Shown here: positions 7,200 through 16,982 of the stretch, piece after piece
Position numbering within the stretch: position 1 is the first letter of the stretch
How the letters are laid out: the number at the start of each line of letters is the position of its first letter
Assembly: GCF_028204155.1 (NCBI RefSeq)
Contig: NZ_JAQLOI010000003.1
Span: 1,488,001-1,552,000 of the forward strand
Reading direction: 5' to 3'
DNA from: Vibrio algarum
GTDB taxonomy: Bacteria > Pseudomonadota > Gammaproteobacteria > Enterobacterales > Vibrionaceae
Length of the DNA: 64,000 nucleotides
Position numbers and translations under genes: made by a program
The notes under the pieces: generated by a model
Told to the model about the DNA's origin: nothing
Seen by the model: the letters and a program-made list of their open reading frames with translations, nothing else
The model's database searches: none

Positions 7200-8269
7200 A
7201 TGTTCCACAAAAGTAAGATGAGTCTACTTCTTTTAATTGTATCTGCTACAGGGCTAACAGCTTGCAACGCAGAAAACGAAACGGTCATACAGAAGGATCT
7301 GGTTCGCCCCGTCAAAATTATTTCTGCTGGCATCGAATCCCGACAGGATATTACTAAGTTTCCGGCAGTGGTTGATGACAATCGCCTAGTTGAGCTGAGT
7401 TTCTCATCAGGGGAAGGCTAGTCGAGTTTCCTGTTAAAGGTGCCCAACAAGTTAAAACAGGCGACATAATTGCCCGTCTAGATCAACAAGATCTGAACAA
7501 CAACCTGAGTAAGGCTAGAGTTCAGTACGACAACGCGGAACAAGAATACAAGCGGGCCGTAAAGTTATCAAAAAGCAAAGCAATATCTCAAAGCACCCTT
7601 CTACAGAGAAAGACCGAAAGAGACGTTAGCCTGTCGCAGCTGAAAAGTGCGAAAAAAGCCGTGAATGACGCGATTTTACGAGCGCCATTTGATGGTGTAG
7701 TTGCTCAGACTCTTGTTGAAAATGGGCAGTCACTTTCCGGTGGTCAAGGTGTCATTGTTCTTATTGGCGGCGACATATTAGAAGCTTCCATCGACATATC
7801 TGCATCGTATTTAGCTAGCCTGTATAAAAGTGACAATGAAAACATAAAAATAGAGTCTTATATCACCCTAGACGTCGCTCCTGAGCTACCGTTGGAAATT
7901 AGATATAAAGAAGCTCTGCTTCTTGCTGATGCTACCACGCAAACTTACAACGTTACTTTTGAATTTACTGCACCTGAAGGGGTACTTGTGTTACCTGGTA
8001 TGAGCGCGACGATTGAAATACGCACCACCAATGATTCAACTATAAATTCTATAGGCGTACCTTTAAGTGCGATTACGAGTGATGGCGATAAGAACTATGT
8101 ATGGGTAGTAAACAAACAAGATATGACAGTAGCTAAGCGCGAGGTAACGATTGCTAAAGGCGTTGGTGACATACAGGTTATTACAAAAGGACTTGAGCTG
8201 AAAGAGTGGGTTGTGAGTGCTGGTGCTTCGTACTTATATGAAGGAATGAAAGTAAGGAAATGGAAATGA
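7200..8269 (+). pseudogene. RND efflux periplasmic adaptor (membrane-fusion protein), frameshifted
   Basis: Two frames join into one adaptor of about 356 residues. Frame one (7200-7421) has a lipoprotein signal (LLLLIVSATGLTAC) and the N-terminal beta domain. It stops at TAG 7419; the other frame continues at once with LVEFPVKGAQQVKTGD (lipoyl domain), an alpha-hairpin, LRAPFDGVVAQTLVENGQSL, a beta-barrel and a membrane-proximal domain. One base appears missing near 7411-7418. It would link the downstream RND pump to an outer-membrane channel, which is not encoded nearby. Start supported by ATGGAGAAAAAGT. Either a real inactivating lesion or a sequencing error. Confidence 0.8.
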
Positions 8270-8317
8270 ACTTATTGAATTACTTTATAAAAGTGAATTG
8301 TGAAGAGGCAGGTACAC

Positions 8318-11300
8318 ATGAATATTGCTGAGTTTACAATAAAGAATACGGTGCTAAGTGTTATTGTTATCTTGCTAACGATAGTGGGTGGGTGGCATGC
8401 GTATCAGGGAATGGCGCGCTTTGAAGATCCTGAGTTTACTATCAGACAAGCAGTTATTGTTACCGGATATCCGGGAGCAAGCTCACACGAAGTCGCTCTT
8501 GAGGTAACTGAGCCTTTGGAGAAAGCGATTCAACAGCTTCCTGAAGTCAAAACTATTGAGTCGGTATCTACCTACGGGAAGTCAGAAATCAACGTAGAAG
8601 TAAGATATGAATTCTCAAAGACACGAGGTGATTTGCAACTTGTTTGGAATAAACTTAGAAACAAGATTAATGACACAGTAAGTTCGTTACCACCTGGCAC
8701 CGGAACGCCTTATGTTGCGGATGATTTCGGTGATGTTTTTGGTTTGCTCTATTTTGTTACCGGGCAGGGTTTCACTAATGTTGAACTAAAAAAATATGCG
8801 AAATCATTGCAAAGTTCTCTACTTCAGGTCGATGGAGTAGCTCGTATATCTATTGCTGGGGAGAAAAGTGAAGCGATTTATGTAGAGATATCTCAACACG
8901 ATGCAAAACGTCTTGGTTTGTCTATTTCTAATATCGTTAATATGCTGTCACAGCAAAATGCGGTCGTTTCATCAGGGAGCGTCAAGGTTGGAAACAAGCG
9001 CCTTGTTATTGACCCCACCAATGCTATTGATTCTGTAGACTCGATCAAAAACCTCTTAATCTCCGCCGATTCAGATGGAAGATTAGTTTATCTAAAAGAC
9101 ATTGCGAAGGTGTGGCGAGGCTATAAAGAACCGGACGAAAAGCTCTATTTGTACAATGGTGAACCTGCTATCGCTATTGGTGTGTCGGGGCAGCTCGGAA
9201 GCAATATTGTAAAAATAGGCCAGGATATTGATGCAAAAATAACAGAAACTGAAGATTTGCGACCTCTAGGAATTGAGTTGCATGAGTTTTACCATCAGGG
9301 GAAAATCGTCGATTCTTCGGTAGAAAACTTTGTTGTCAATGTGATTGCTGCCCTTGTCATTGTTATCGTGACATTGTTGATTTTTATGGGGTTAAAATCA
9401 GCGTTAGTGATTGGTTCCATTTTGCTATTAACCATTTTCGCGACACTAGCAACAATGAATATGGTTGATATTCCAATGCATCGTATTTCATTGGGGGCGC
9501 TGATTATTGCGTTAGGTATGATGGTAGATAATGCCATTGTTGTAACAGAAGGCATCCTCGTTGGTGTTAAAAATGGAATCCGCAAGCTGGATATAGCAAA
9601 ACAAATTGTCCAGCGTTCAGTTTGGCCTCTTTTAGGAGGTACTCTGGTTGGTATCATTGCGTTCGCCCCGATTGGATTTGCACCCGGTTCAACGGCAGAA
9701 TATACAGGACATCTGTTCTGGGTAATCCTGATTTCATTGTTGTACAGCTGGCTATTTGCAATAACGCTAACGCCATTATTTTGTTTTTGGCTATTTAAAG
9801 AAGCGACTCAAGACTTGGTATCTGAAGAAAAGGAAAGCAGCTTTACCAGACTCTATAAAAACTTCCTCTACACGATGTTGAAACAGCGATATGTTGTGAT
9901 GATCGGTGTTGTTGCTATGTTTTTTGCTTCGGTATGGGGGTTCCAGTTCGTCAAGCCGGGGTTCTTCCCAGCATCGACAACCCCAATGTTTGTTGTTGAC
10001 TATTGGTTACCTCAAGGCACAGATATAACCACGACAAAACGTGACGCTGAAGAGTTGGGACGATTTGTACGGTCACTTGACGGTGTTGACGATGTTCAGA
10101 CCTCAATTGGAGGTGGTGTACCAAGATTCATGCTAGTTTATGCGCCTGAGTCTCAGAACTCAGCGTACGCTCAGCTCCTGATACGCACAAGCGACGATAA
10201 AGTTATTGATGGTCTTTTAACTCAGATTCAAGGTTATATTGATGAGTCTTTCTCTGATGCTCAAGGAAAAGTGTGGAAGTTTGTGTTGGGACCTGGCGGT
10301 GGTTCCAGGATAGAAGCCAAATTCAGCGGGTCTGATACCAAGGTTTTGCGTGACTTGGCAACTCAGGCGAAAGCAATTATGGCTGAAGATGGTCGAGCTT
10401 TATCCATTAAAGATGACTGGCGCCAACCAATCAGCGTTATCGAACCGATATATGTTGAGAAAGCAGCTCAAAGAGCAGGGATTTCTCGTGAGGATTTAGC
10501 ATCCGCACTAGAAACGAACTATTCCGGTAAGAACATTGGCGCCTATCGGGAGCGTGATGAACTGATCCCAATCATTGCCATAGCTCCTATAAATGAACGT
10601 TCAGGTGTCGAGGACATTAACAGCGTTCAGGTGATCAGCTCTATTACTGGGCAAGCTGTACCTATCGGGCAAGTAACGGATGGTTTTAGAACAGTTTGGC
10701 GCGATGGTGCAGTTAGACGTGTTGATCGCCAGTGGGAAATCAGAGCTCAGTCAGATCCGGTGCCTGGAGAACTAACTACTGATTTATTCAGCCGAGTGAG
10801 ACCAAAAATAGAGGCTATACCATTACCTGAAGGTTATGAGCTAGAATGGGGGGTGAGTATGGTGACTCGGCTGAATCTAACAGTAACTTAGCTTCTACGA
10901 TTCCACTAGGTTTTGCAGCCATGGTTATCACTGTGTTTGTGCTGTTTGGTACAGTAAGACAGCCGGTAGTTATATGGTTAGTAGTACCCCTTGCTCTGAT
11001 TGGTGTTTCTGTTGGTCTGCTAGCGACCGGGACACCAATGGAGTTTATGGCCATTCTCGGTTTGTTGTCTCTTTCGGGTTTACTTATCAAGAACGCAATT
11101 GTGCTAGTTGATCAAACCGACTTAGAAATAAGTGAAGGCAAAGCAAGGCATGATGCGGTGATTGATGCTGCGGCAAGTAGACTACGACCAGTAATGATGG
11201 GAGCTCTGACGACGGTTTTAGGTGTTATTCCTTTGTTTTTTGATGCCTTCTTTAAATCAATGTCAGTAGTGCTCGTCTTTGGTCTGGCTTTTGCGACGCT

Positions 11301-11373
11301 ATTAACACTGGTAGTCATACCTGTGCTTTATGCCATTTTCTTCAATATAAAACTAAAAGAAAGCACAAAGTAA
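8318..11373 (+). pseudogene. RND-family (HAE1-like) efflux transporter, frameshifted
   Basis: A resistance-nodulation-division inner-membrane proton-drug antiporter of about 1018 residues across two frames. The first runs MNIAEFTIKNTVLSVIVILL to about 10855 (then out of frame to 10891); the second resumes with GGEYGDSAESNSNLAST and ends at 11373. The join is a G run (six G at 10847-10852) where seven would keep frame. Visible features: TM1, two porter regions, the TM4 GMMVDNAIVV motif with charged residues, and the C-terminal repeat (GLLSLSGLLIKNAIVLVDQ). The ATG at 8318 has ribosome site AGAGGCAGG and is preferred over GTG 8300. It follows its adaptor by 48 bp. Confidence 0.85.
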
Positions 11374-11392
11374 TTATTGTAAATAAATGATA

Positions 11393-11432
11393 ATTAGCCG
11401 CATAAGAGTGAGTTGATTCTTGTGCGGCTAAT
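11393..11432 (+). terminator. Hairpin after the efflux operon
   Basis: Arms ATTAGCCGCA and TGCGGCTAAT pair perfectly, extended inward by AAGA/TCTT after a T-G wobble. It lies 20 bp past the RND stop. The weak downstream T content (TAATTAATTG) makes it a moderate terminator. The long version of the next ORF would begin inside this stem, which argues for the later start. Confidence 0.6.
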
Positions 11433-11463
11433 TAATTGCAGCGAGTATGGTTCGGTATTGGTG

Positions 11464-12723
11464 ATGCGTAAGATGGAACAAATACTTAATGTCATTTCTT
11501 GGGGGCTGGTGTTAATTTTAGGGTCAGGTTGCTCCTATATTGGTTTAACTCAAAATGTGGCGCTATTAAACCATTCGTCAAGTATTTCTGGTGTTGTTGG
11601 ATCAGAAGAAAGCGATACACCCATTGTCGTTACTCTGAATAAGGTTACTGGCGAAAATGTAAAACTAGAGGAATTCGTTACCACTTTTCCAAATGACTTA
11701 TTCAGATTCACAGTTGAAGAAGGGAGCTATTACCTATTTGCATTTGAAGATCCGAATAAGAACTTCACTTTAGATGAGAATGAAAGGATCGCATTCTACG
11801 GCTCACCCAGTTTATTGAGGCTGGAGCCACATGAGAACGTAGGTAACTTAAACCTTCAACTTCTATCTACTGACAGTGCAAAAAGAGTCTTACCACGCAT
11901 ATATAGTCCCGAAAGCCCATATAAACCAGTAAGTCACCAAAGTAACTCTTTAGGCAAAGTAGTTATACCATCGTACTTCCAACCAACAGTTGGTCGTTTA
12001 GGTATGTGGGAACCGGTGAAGTTTCATGAAATGGGAAATAGTGGAATTTTTTTCCTGGAAGAATACGAACCTCATAAAATCCCTGTGCTTTTTGTTCATG
12101 GAATGAGTGGGTCAGGTTACGATTGGTTGAATCTTGCAAATGAACTGGATAGAAATATCTACCAGCCATGGATAGTGCAGTACCCATCAGGTATAGATTT
12201 AGAGTTGTCTTCCCAAATGCTACATCAATCTGTCACGGAGCTAGCGATTCGCTTCGATGTAAGTGAAATAAAAGTGGTAGCTCACAGTATGGGTGGGTTA
12301 GTATCAAAGAGCTTTATAAATCATGTATTTTCTTCGAAACCGCAACAACCTAATATATCTTCCTTTATAACTATATCTACACCATGGGCTGGGCATGATG
12401 CTGCGCAAATAGGAATTAAATACATGCCTGTTGCCGTTCCATCCTGGTTCAACATGGCTCCGAATAGTAAGTTTCTGCGTAATCTTAAAGCCGTTCCTCT
12501 AAGAGAACATCTTTCATTTCATTTATTTTTCAGCTATCGCGATAACCCGAGCCTTATTTCGTCTAAAAATACAGATGGTGTCGTTTCAATAGAGAGCCAG
12601 CTCATGACTGAAGCGCAAGATGACGCAATATCGGTTTATGGTTTAAATGAAAGTCATACTAGTATTTTAAAAAGCCCCATCATGGCGAAAAAGCTCAATG
12701 AAGCTCTCAAAATGTCTCATTAA
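11464..12723 (+). CDS. Lipase-like alpha/beta-hydrolase lipoprotein
   Basis: About 419 residues from the ATG at 11464 (ATG 11473 also possible; a TTG at 11413 lies inside the preceding hairpin and is unlikely). The N-terminus has a lipoprotein signal with lipobox GSGC. Residues about 30-150 form a beta-rich domain, then VPVLFVHGMSGSGYDW (oxyanion loop) and nucleophile elbow VVAHSMGGLV typical of class 2 lipases and PGAP1-like esterases; likely acid in NTDGVVS and His in NESHTSIL. An envelope-anchored lipase or esterase is inferred; substrate unknown. Confidence 0.75.
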   Translation: MRKMEQILNVISWGLVLILGSGCSYIGLTQNVALLNHSSSISGVVGSEESDTPIVVTLNKVTGENVKLEEFVTTFPNDLFRFTVEEGSYYLFAFEDPNKNFTLDENERIAFYGSPSLLRLEPHENVGNLNLQLLSTDSAKRVLPRIYSPESPYKPVSHQSNSLGKVVIPSYFQPTVGRLGMWEPVKFHEMGNSGIFFLEEYEPHKIPVLFVHGMSGSGYDWLNLANELDRNIYQPWIVQYPSGIDLELSSQMLHQSVTELAIRFDVSEIKVVAHSMGGLVSKSFINHVFSSKPQQPNISSFITISTPWAGHDAAQIGIKYMPVAVPSWFNMAPNSKFLRNLKAVPLREHLSFHLFFSYRDNPSLISSKNTDGVVSIESQLMTEAQDDAISVYGLNESHTSILKSPIMAKKLNEALKMSH

Positions 12724-13320
12724 ACCTAAATTGAGTTAGATGGGTAAGACGCTTGAGTTCAGTTTTTCTATCCAATGCTCAGTCTTGTCTAATTGCATTT
12801 TGTGATACCAACAGTTATCCGTATTTTTCTAATTTAAGTAATTATTCTAAGAAGGTTTTGTCCAGAAATGAGTCAGAACGGAGCAAATAGTGTTTGTGAT
12901 CACCGAGCGATTCTGTCGTACTGTAAAACCTAAAAATCGAGCATAGTAGCTCGCCTTTTCTTATTTATATTTGAGACTCAACTGTATCCAACTTGATATG
13001 CAGTGTTCAAATGGGGGGGCGGGGGTAGTTAACGAAGTTTTAATAATCATTTAGATATAAATGAGCTGCGCTTTAAACATTCACTAAGACTATGAGTGAA
13101 GCTCAAACGGGGGACCAAACCCGACACTGGATTTTGCCAGTGCCCGATTTGAGTATAAAAAGAAGGGTAGTGACGCATTGGTCAATTTGTATTTGAATTG
13201 ATTCAACATATGTAATGGTAAGTTGAATGGTTAACTTCAACAGAGCGTCACGTCGGTTGCTTTCTATTTTGCGACGTTAGTTGAAGATCTGATTCAACCG
13301 TTGCACGGTTTAGAAGCAAG
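12724..13320. other. 597-bp gene-free region with several hairpins
   Basis: No convincing gene. Holds a possible terminator for the lipase gene at 12938-12953 (CGAGC, loop, GCTCG, then CCTTTTCTTATTT), a poly-G patch G7CG5 at 13013-13025, two consecutive hairpins at 13080-13153 (listed separately), the repeated inverted word GTTGAA/TTCAAC between 13190 and 13300, and a 6-bp hairpin AACCGT-TGC-ACGGTT about 13297-13311 close to the end of the cytochrome oxidase cluster. Confidence 0.5.
13080..13153. ncRNA. Candidate structured RNA or attenuator with two hairpins
   Basis: First stem TTCACT/AGTGAA (13080-13100). Immediately after, an outer stem CTCAAACGGG (13102-13111) with CCCGATTTGAG (13143-13153, one bulged A) encloses inner hairpin CACTGG-ATTTTG-CCAGTG (13125-13142). 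The CGGG at 13108 could instead pair with CCCG at 13120, giving two exclusive folds. No T-run follows. Orientation and transcription are unknown, so this is only a structural observation. Confidence 0.3.
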
Positions 13321-14226
13321 TTACCAGCCCCAATAATGATCAACTAACAGAGCAACAAACAGCAGCATTAAGTGATAAATAGAGAACTTAAATGTCTCCA
13401 TGGCGGTTTTGTCGTTGCTTTGGTGCTTCAGTTTCCATGCGTGGTAAATAAACCCAGCATTTAATATCACCGCTGAGCTTAGGTAGATCATGCCGCTCAT
13501 GCCAACCAGTGCAGGCAACATACAGACAATAAACAGCAAAATGGTGTACAGAAAAATACTGGTTTTGGTGTAATCAACGCCATGGGTAACCGGTAGCATT
13601 GGAATATCGGCTTTGGCGTAATCGTCTTTACGATGGATGGCTAAGGCCCAAAAATGCGGTGGTGTCCAAGTAAAAATAATCATCACCAATAGCCACGCAT
13701 TACCGTGCAACTCTCCGCTCACTGCTGTCCAGCCCAAAAGAGGCGGCATTGCCCCTGCAATCCCTGCAATTACAATGTTTTGTGGCGTGGAGCGTTTAAG
13801 GAACATGGTGTACACCACGGCATAACCGAGTAGGCTAGCAAATGTAAGCCAAGCGGTAAGAGCGTTTACTCCCCAGAACAGAATAACGAAGCCAACAGCC
13901 CCAATGGACGCGGCAAACAAAAATACTTCCGAAGACTTCACCGCGCCAGAGGGCAAAGGGCGCTTATGGGTACGAGCCATTATGGCGTCTATTCTGCGAT
14001 CAATTAGGTGATTAAAGGCGGCAGCTGAGCCAGCCATAAGCGCGATACCAACCATTCCTAATAGGCTTTGCTGTAATGGTAAGCGGCCGGGAATCGCTAA
14101 GCACATCCCCACTAGGGCAGTCAGGAGCATTAGTGCAACCACCTTGGGCTTGGTCAGTGCTAAGTAGACTTTAAATCTGGATTGAGTTAACTCTGATGAG
14201 CCTGCGGCCAATAAGGTTTTACTCAT
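13321..14226 (-). CDS. ctaB: Protoheme IX farnesyltransferase (heme O synthase)
   Basis: Membrane prenyltransferase that adds farnesyl to heme B to make heme O, the first step to heme A for the neighbouring aa3 oxidase. 301 residues from the ATG at 14226, with a strong ribosome site (CAGGAG); a longer TTG-started version from 14253 is less likely. The UbiA-family motifs NHLIDRRIDAIMARTHKRPL and a second Asp-rich loop (HRKDDYAKADIPMLP) are present, with about nine hydrophobic segments. The start overlaps the end of the heme A synthase gene by 8 bp (ATGAGTAA), showing translational coupling. Also called cyoE/cox10. Confidence 0.95.
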   Translation of the reverse strand: MSKTLLAAGSSELTQSRFKVYLALTKPKVVALMLLTALVGMCLAIPGRLPLQQSLLGMVGIALMAGSAAAFNHLIDRRIDAIMARTHKRPLPSGAVKSSEVFLFAASIGAVGFVILFWGVNALTAWLTFASLLGYAVVYTMFLKRSTPQNIVIAGIAGAMPPLLGWTAVSGELHGNAWLLVMIIFTWTPPHFWALAIHRKDDYAKADIPMLPVTHGVDYTKTSIFLYTILLFIVCMLPALVGMSGMIYLSSAVILNAGFIYHAWKLKHQSNDKTAMETFKFSIYHLMLLFVALLVDHYWGW

Positions 14227-15427
14227 GACTATCTCCTGTCTCTTTTGGGGCAAAAAAGGTGTTTTGTAATGAAGGTTTTATTGATGACGGTGCCAATTGG
14301 CTGGTGCGTCGCTTGTAGGCGAACGGTTTATTGGAACACAGCGAATAGCTAATACGTACGGTATTGGCTAATAGTAGCGCACCGCATACATTGTGCAGAA
14401 CCGCGATAGTGAGCGGCAAAGTGAACACCACATTGCTTATGCCTAACCCTACTTGAATCACTAGTAGCGCAAACAGCTGCTTTGCTGCTTGTTTGTGAAA
14501 TTTTGTGGTTGATTTTGCCAATTGCCAGCAGAACAACATCACCACAAGGGAGGTAATTATCGCGCCTATTCGGTGGCTAACGTGAATGGTTGTTCGTCCG
14601 GCAAAGTCGAGCACACCAAATTCGTAATTGTCGAATCCCGGCTGATAAAGGGAAAATGCGGTTTTGAAATCGAGATGATTTATCCATTCTCCCTGACATA
14701 CCGGCAAGCTTGTACACATTAGGGCAGCGTAGTTAGATGAGGTCCAGCCTCCTAAGCTAATTTGTAACACGATAACAATTAGCGCAAACAGGGATAAGAA
14801 CTTTATAAAGAAGGTGGAGCCAGTATTCGGCTGCTGTGACTGATGCTGCAATTGAATTTGTAAACAAGGTTGTTGAGAGTGCTTTGGTATAGAGCAGAGC
14901 TGCGTATGCAGCAGCACTAACAGACTGAGCAAAGTAAAGCCTCCCAAAAGATGAGCGAGTACGATCACGGGCATTAACTTTAAGGTAACCGTCCACATGC
15001 CCAGTAGCGCTTGAGCAATCACCAAGATGGTGAGTGCCACGGGAAGCAGCTTTCCTACCGCTTGCGCGGCGTCATCTTGCTCTTTGCTTGTGCTCTTTTT
15101 CAAAAACAGCACAGTAATAGCAAATACCACTAAGCCTAGCGAACCGGCAAAGTAGCGGTGAATCATCTCTGCCCACGCTTTACTGGTTTCTACTCCTTGA
15201 TTTGGGTATAACTCGTTTGCTTTTTGTAACTCTTGTTTACTTACCGGTACAGTCAATTGGCCGTAACATCCGGGCCAATCGGGGCAACCTAGGCCAGCAT
15301 CGGAGAGTCGGGTGTATGCACCTAGCGCAATGACGCCGATGGTGAGCAAAATGGCCCCTCTTACTAGCCAAAATCTAAAAGTATCTAGCTTAACTGAACC
15401 TGTCTCTTGCTGTTCCTTAGCATTCAT
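14219..15427 (-). CDS. ctaA: Heme A synthase
   Basis: Converts heme O to heme A by oxidising a methyl group. 402 residues, about eight membrane segments in two similar halves; conserved His in EMIHRYFAGSLG, AHLLGGF, HVSHRIGA and LHNVCGALLL act as heme ligands in COX15/CtaA enzymes. A Cys pair (DAGLGCPDWPGCYGQ) is seen in the first extracytoplasmic loop. A poorly conserved Gln/His-rich linker lies between the halves. Third gene from the end of the cluster, overlapping ctaB. Confidence 0.93.
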   Translation of the reverse strand: MNAKEQQETGSVKLDTFRFWLVRGAILLTIGVIALGAYTRLSDAGLGCPDWPGCYGQLTVPVSKQELQKANELYPNQGVETSKAWAEMIHRYFAGSLGLVVFAITVLFLKKSTSKEQDDAAQAVGKLLPVALTILVIAQALLGMWTVTLKLMPVIVLAHLLGGFTLLSLLVLLHTQLCSIPKHSQQPCLQIQLQHQSQQPNTGSTFFIKFLSLFALIVIVLQISLGGWTSSNYAALMCTSLPVCQGEWINHLDFKTAFSLYQPGFDNYEFGVLDFAGRTTIHVSHRIGAIITSLVVMLFCWQLAKSTTKFHKQAAKQLFALLVIQVGLGISNVVFTLPLTIAVLHNVCGALLLANTVRISYSLCSNKPFAYKRRTSQLAPSSIKPSLQNTFFAPKETGDSHE

Positions 15428-15438
15428 TAGTGACTCTC

Positions 15439-16059
15439 CTAACCGACTCGAGAAAGCTTAAGCAGCTTACGTAGATCGGATAATAACCCTTTGTTTTGCA
15501 CCACTAGATCCGTTTCTGAATTCGCTACGGGGTACTTCATGACCAGTTGTCCTAGTGGGTCTGTTATCACGTATTCCGCCGCCGAAGCTTGCTGTAAAAA
15601 GGCGTTGTTGATTGGGATCTGGATAAAGCCATCAAGGGCAACACTTGCGTCACTGCTAGAGGAGACAAACACTGTCGCGGTGACTCTAGGTTGGTATTTT
15701 CCTAACGCCGTATGAGACTGCTTAAGAAGATGAAGCTGTTGCTGACACAGAGTTAAACATTGAGAGGGAAGTACATAACCCAAGTGCCAATTTGGACCGG
15801 CGTTATTGATGTCCGCAGGAAGTTGTATATTTAGGTCAGCATAGGTAAGTCTTGGCGCTATAAGTACCCCTTTATTGGTCACGCCCGATTGATACCAGTG
15901 CTGAGACAGAATGGCTTTTGCCACAATGGCGGGTAGGGCGAAGATAAAAAACAGACCAATAAGCATCCATCGCCCTCTAGACTGTCGCTGTTTTAGGGAT
16001 TCAGTATCTGCCTTTACGGCAGAGAGATCACCACCAAGTGGAGAGGCTGACGGTTTCAT
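15439..16059 (-). CDS. Membrane-anchored cytochrome oxidase-cluster protein
   Basis: 206 residues with one N-terminal membrane segment (WMLIGLFFIFALPAIVAKAI) and a periplasmic domain containing SQCLTLCQQQLHLL, a Cys-x-x-x-Cys as in Sco and thioredoxin-like copper chaperones, followed by TDPLGQLVMKYP near the end. Fold similarity to Sco/thioredoxin is an inference. Proteins of this kind commonly sit between SURF1 and CtaA genes in gammaproteobacterial cox clusters and probably assist oxidase assembly. It overlaps the SURF1 gene by 4 bp. Confidence 0.7.
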   Translation of the reverse strand: MKPSASPLGGDLSAVKADTESLKQRQSRGRWMLIGLFFIFALPAIVAKAILSQHWYQSGVTNKGVLIAPRLTYADLNIQLPADINNAGPNWHLGYVLPSQCLTLCQQQLHLLKQSHTALGKYQPRVTATVFVSSSSDASVALDGFIQIPINNAFLQQASAAEYVITDPLGQLVMKYPVANSETDLVVQNKGLLSDLRKLLKLSRVG

Positions 16060-16982
16060 AACGTGCTCCTTTTTTGGCGTTTTCTTGTTTTAAGCTGTCG
16101 ATCCGTTTTAAGCTGTCGATCCGTTTTAAGTACTCGGTTCGTTTTAAATAATAGGGTGAGCATAAGCAGTAACCAAACTCCAGCCATGACAAACCACTGG
16201 AAGGCATACCCGAAGTGTTTGGAAGAAGACATAGGCAGAGGTTTCCACGGTTGAGGAAGTGAACCAATGGTAAAATGGTCACCACTTTGAGGTTGCAACT
16301 CTGTTGCCTTTGCGGCTAGTGTTGGGGGTTCCGGACGAAATGGTTGCAAAGCAAAGGGATAAAAAAACTGTTCTAAAGATTGACTAAGCTGGTCAAGGTT
16401 TAAGTTTTGAATGCGTATTTTTGAATGAACGGTATCTAGAGTTTCGAGCATTAAGTCAGAGCTCAGCGGATTTAGTGAGCGGTGGTATAAGCGACCTCGT
16501 TGAACGCCTGCTGGTAGTTGTTTAGATACTTCTGGCAATATCTCGCGGTTGTTGCCAGTTGGAACAAACCCTAACTCCACCAGTAACAGTGTATCGCGGT
16601 TGGCGTGATTAAGTGCTTGATAGACCAAATATCCCGCTTTGCCCTCAAAAGTTTGGTTGTCTAAATAGATTAGTGGCAGTGAGGTGGTGGAGAGTGAAGC
16701 CGAAATTTTTATACCGACAACATTTTCGCTAACCGATAAGTGGTTTATCTGGCTCAGTTCCACCAAGGGGATTAGGGGTAATTGCTCTCTAGCTTTTAAA
16801 TCGTTCTCTATTTTCTGTTTCTCTTCGCCTCGCCCAAGTTGCCAAAAACCAAGGTTGACCAATAGCGCAAATACAACCAAAGTTAACAGAGCACCAAATA
16901 GCAATGACGCTGATGAGCGCAAAGGAGAGCTTATGACTTTGTTACTTAAACTTACTCTAGTGGTGATGCTGTTTTTCATCAT
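16056..16982 (-). CDS. SURF1 family cytochrome oxidase assembly protein
   Basis: Assembly factor for heme a insertion into cytochrome oxidase. About 308 residues from the ATG at 16982 (AAGG upstream); the open frame extends to 17048. Two membrane segments bracket a periplasmic domain: N-terminal SLLFGALLTLVVFALLVNLG then FWQLGRGEEK, and C-terminal HFGYAFQWFVMAGVWLLLML, both SURF1 signatures. The C-terminus is a basic tail made of an 18-bp tandem repeat encoding LKTDRQ. Its 5' end overlaps, on the opposite strand, a DUF2909 gene. Confidence 0.88.
   Translation of the reverse strand: MMKNSITTRVSLSNKVISSPLRSSASLLFGALLTLVVFALLVNLGFWQLGRGEEKQKIENDLKAREQLPLIPLVELSQINHLSVSENVVGIKISASLSTTSLPLIYLDNQTFEGKAGYLVYQALNHANRDTLLLVELGFVPTGNNREILPEVSKQLPAGVQRGRLYHRSLNPLSSDLMLETLDTVHSKIRIQNLNLDQLSQSLEQFFYPFALQPFRPEPPTLAAKATELQPQSGDHFTIGSLPQPWKPLPMSSSKHFGYAFQWFVMAGVWLLLMLTLLFKTNRVLKTDRQLKTDRQLKTRKRQKRSTL
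16087..16140. repeat. 18-bp tandem repeat in the SURF1 3' end
   Basis: Three consecutive 18-bp units beginning GTTTTAAG at 16087, 16105 and 16123, the first two identical (GTTTTAAGCTGTCGATCC), and a partial fourth at 16141. Being a multiple of three, it encodes repeated LKTDRQ in the SURF1 tail, so copy number can change without breaking the frame. Confidence 0.8.

Noticed and set aside
8300..8317. GTG start of the RND pump
   Set aside because: ATG 8318 has the ribosome site and matches where the family begins.
11413..11463. TTG start of the lipase-like lipoprotein
   Set aside because: Lies within the terminator hairpin of the RND operon; ATG 11464 or 11473 gives a standard lipoprotein signal.
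12741..12840. Minus-strand short frame ending WIEKLNSSVLPI
   Set aside because: Protein-like but only about 30 codons after a stop, with no start or ribosome site; may be a gene relic.
16684..16932. N-terminal extension of the DUF2909 frame
   Set aside because: Antisense to SURF1; the strong ribosome site at 16921 fixes the start at 16933.
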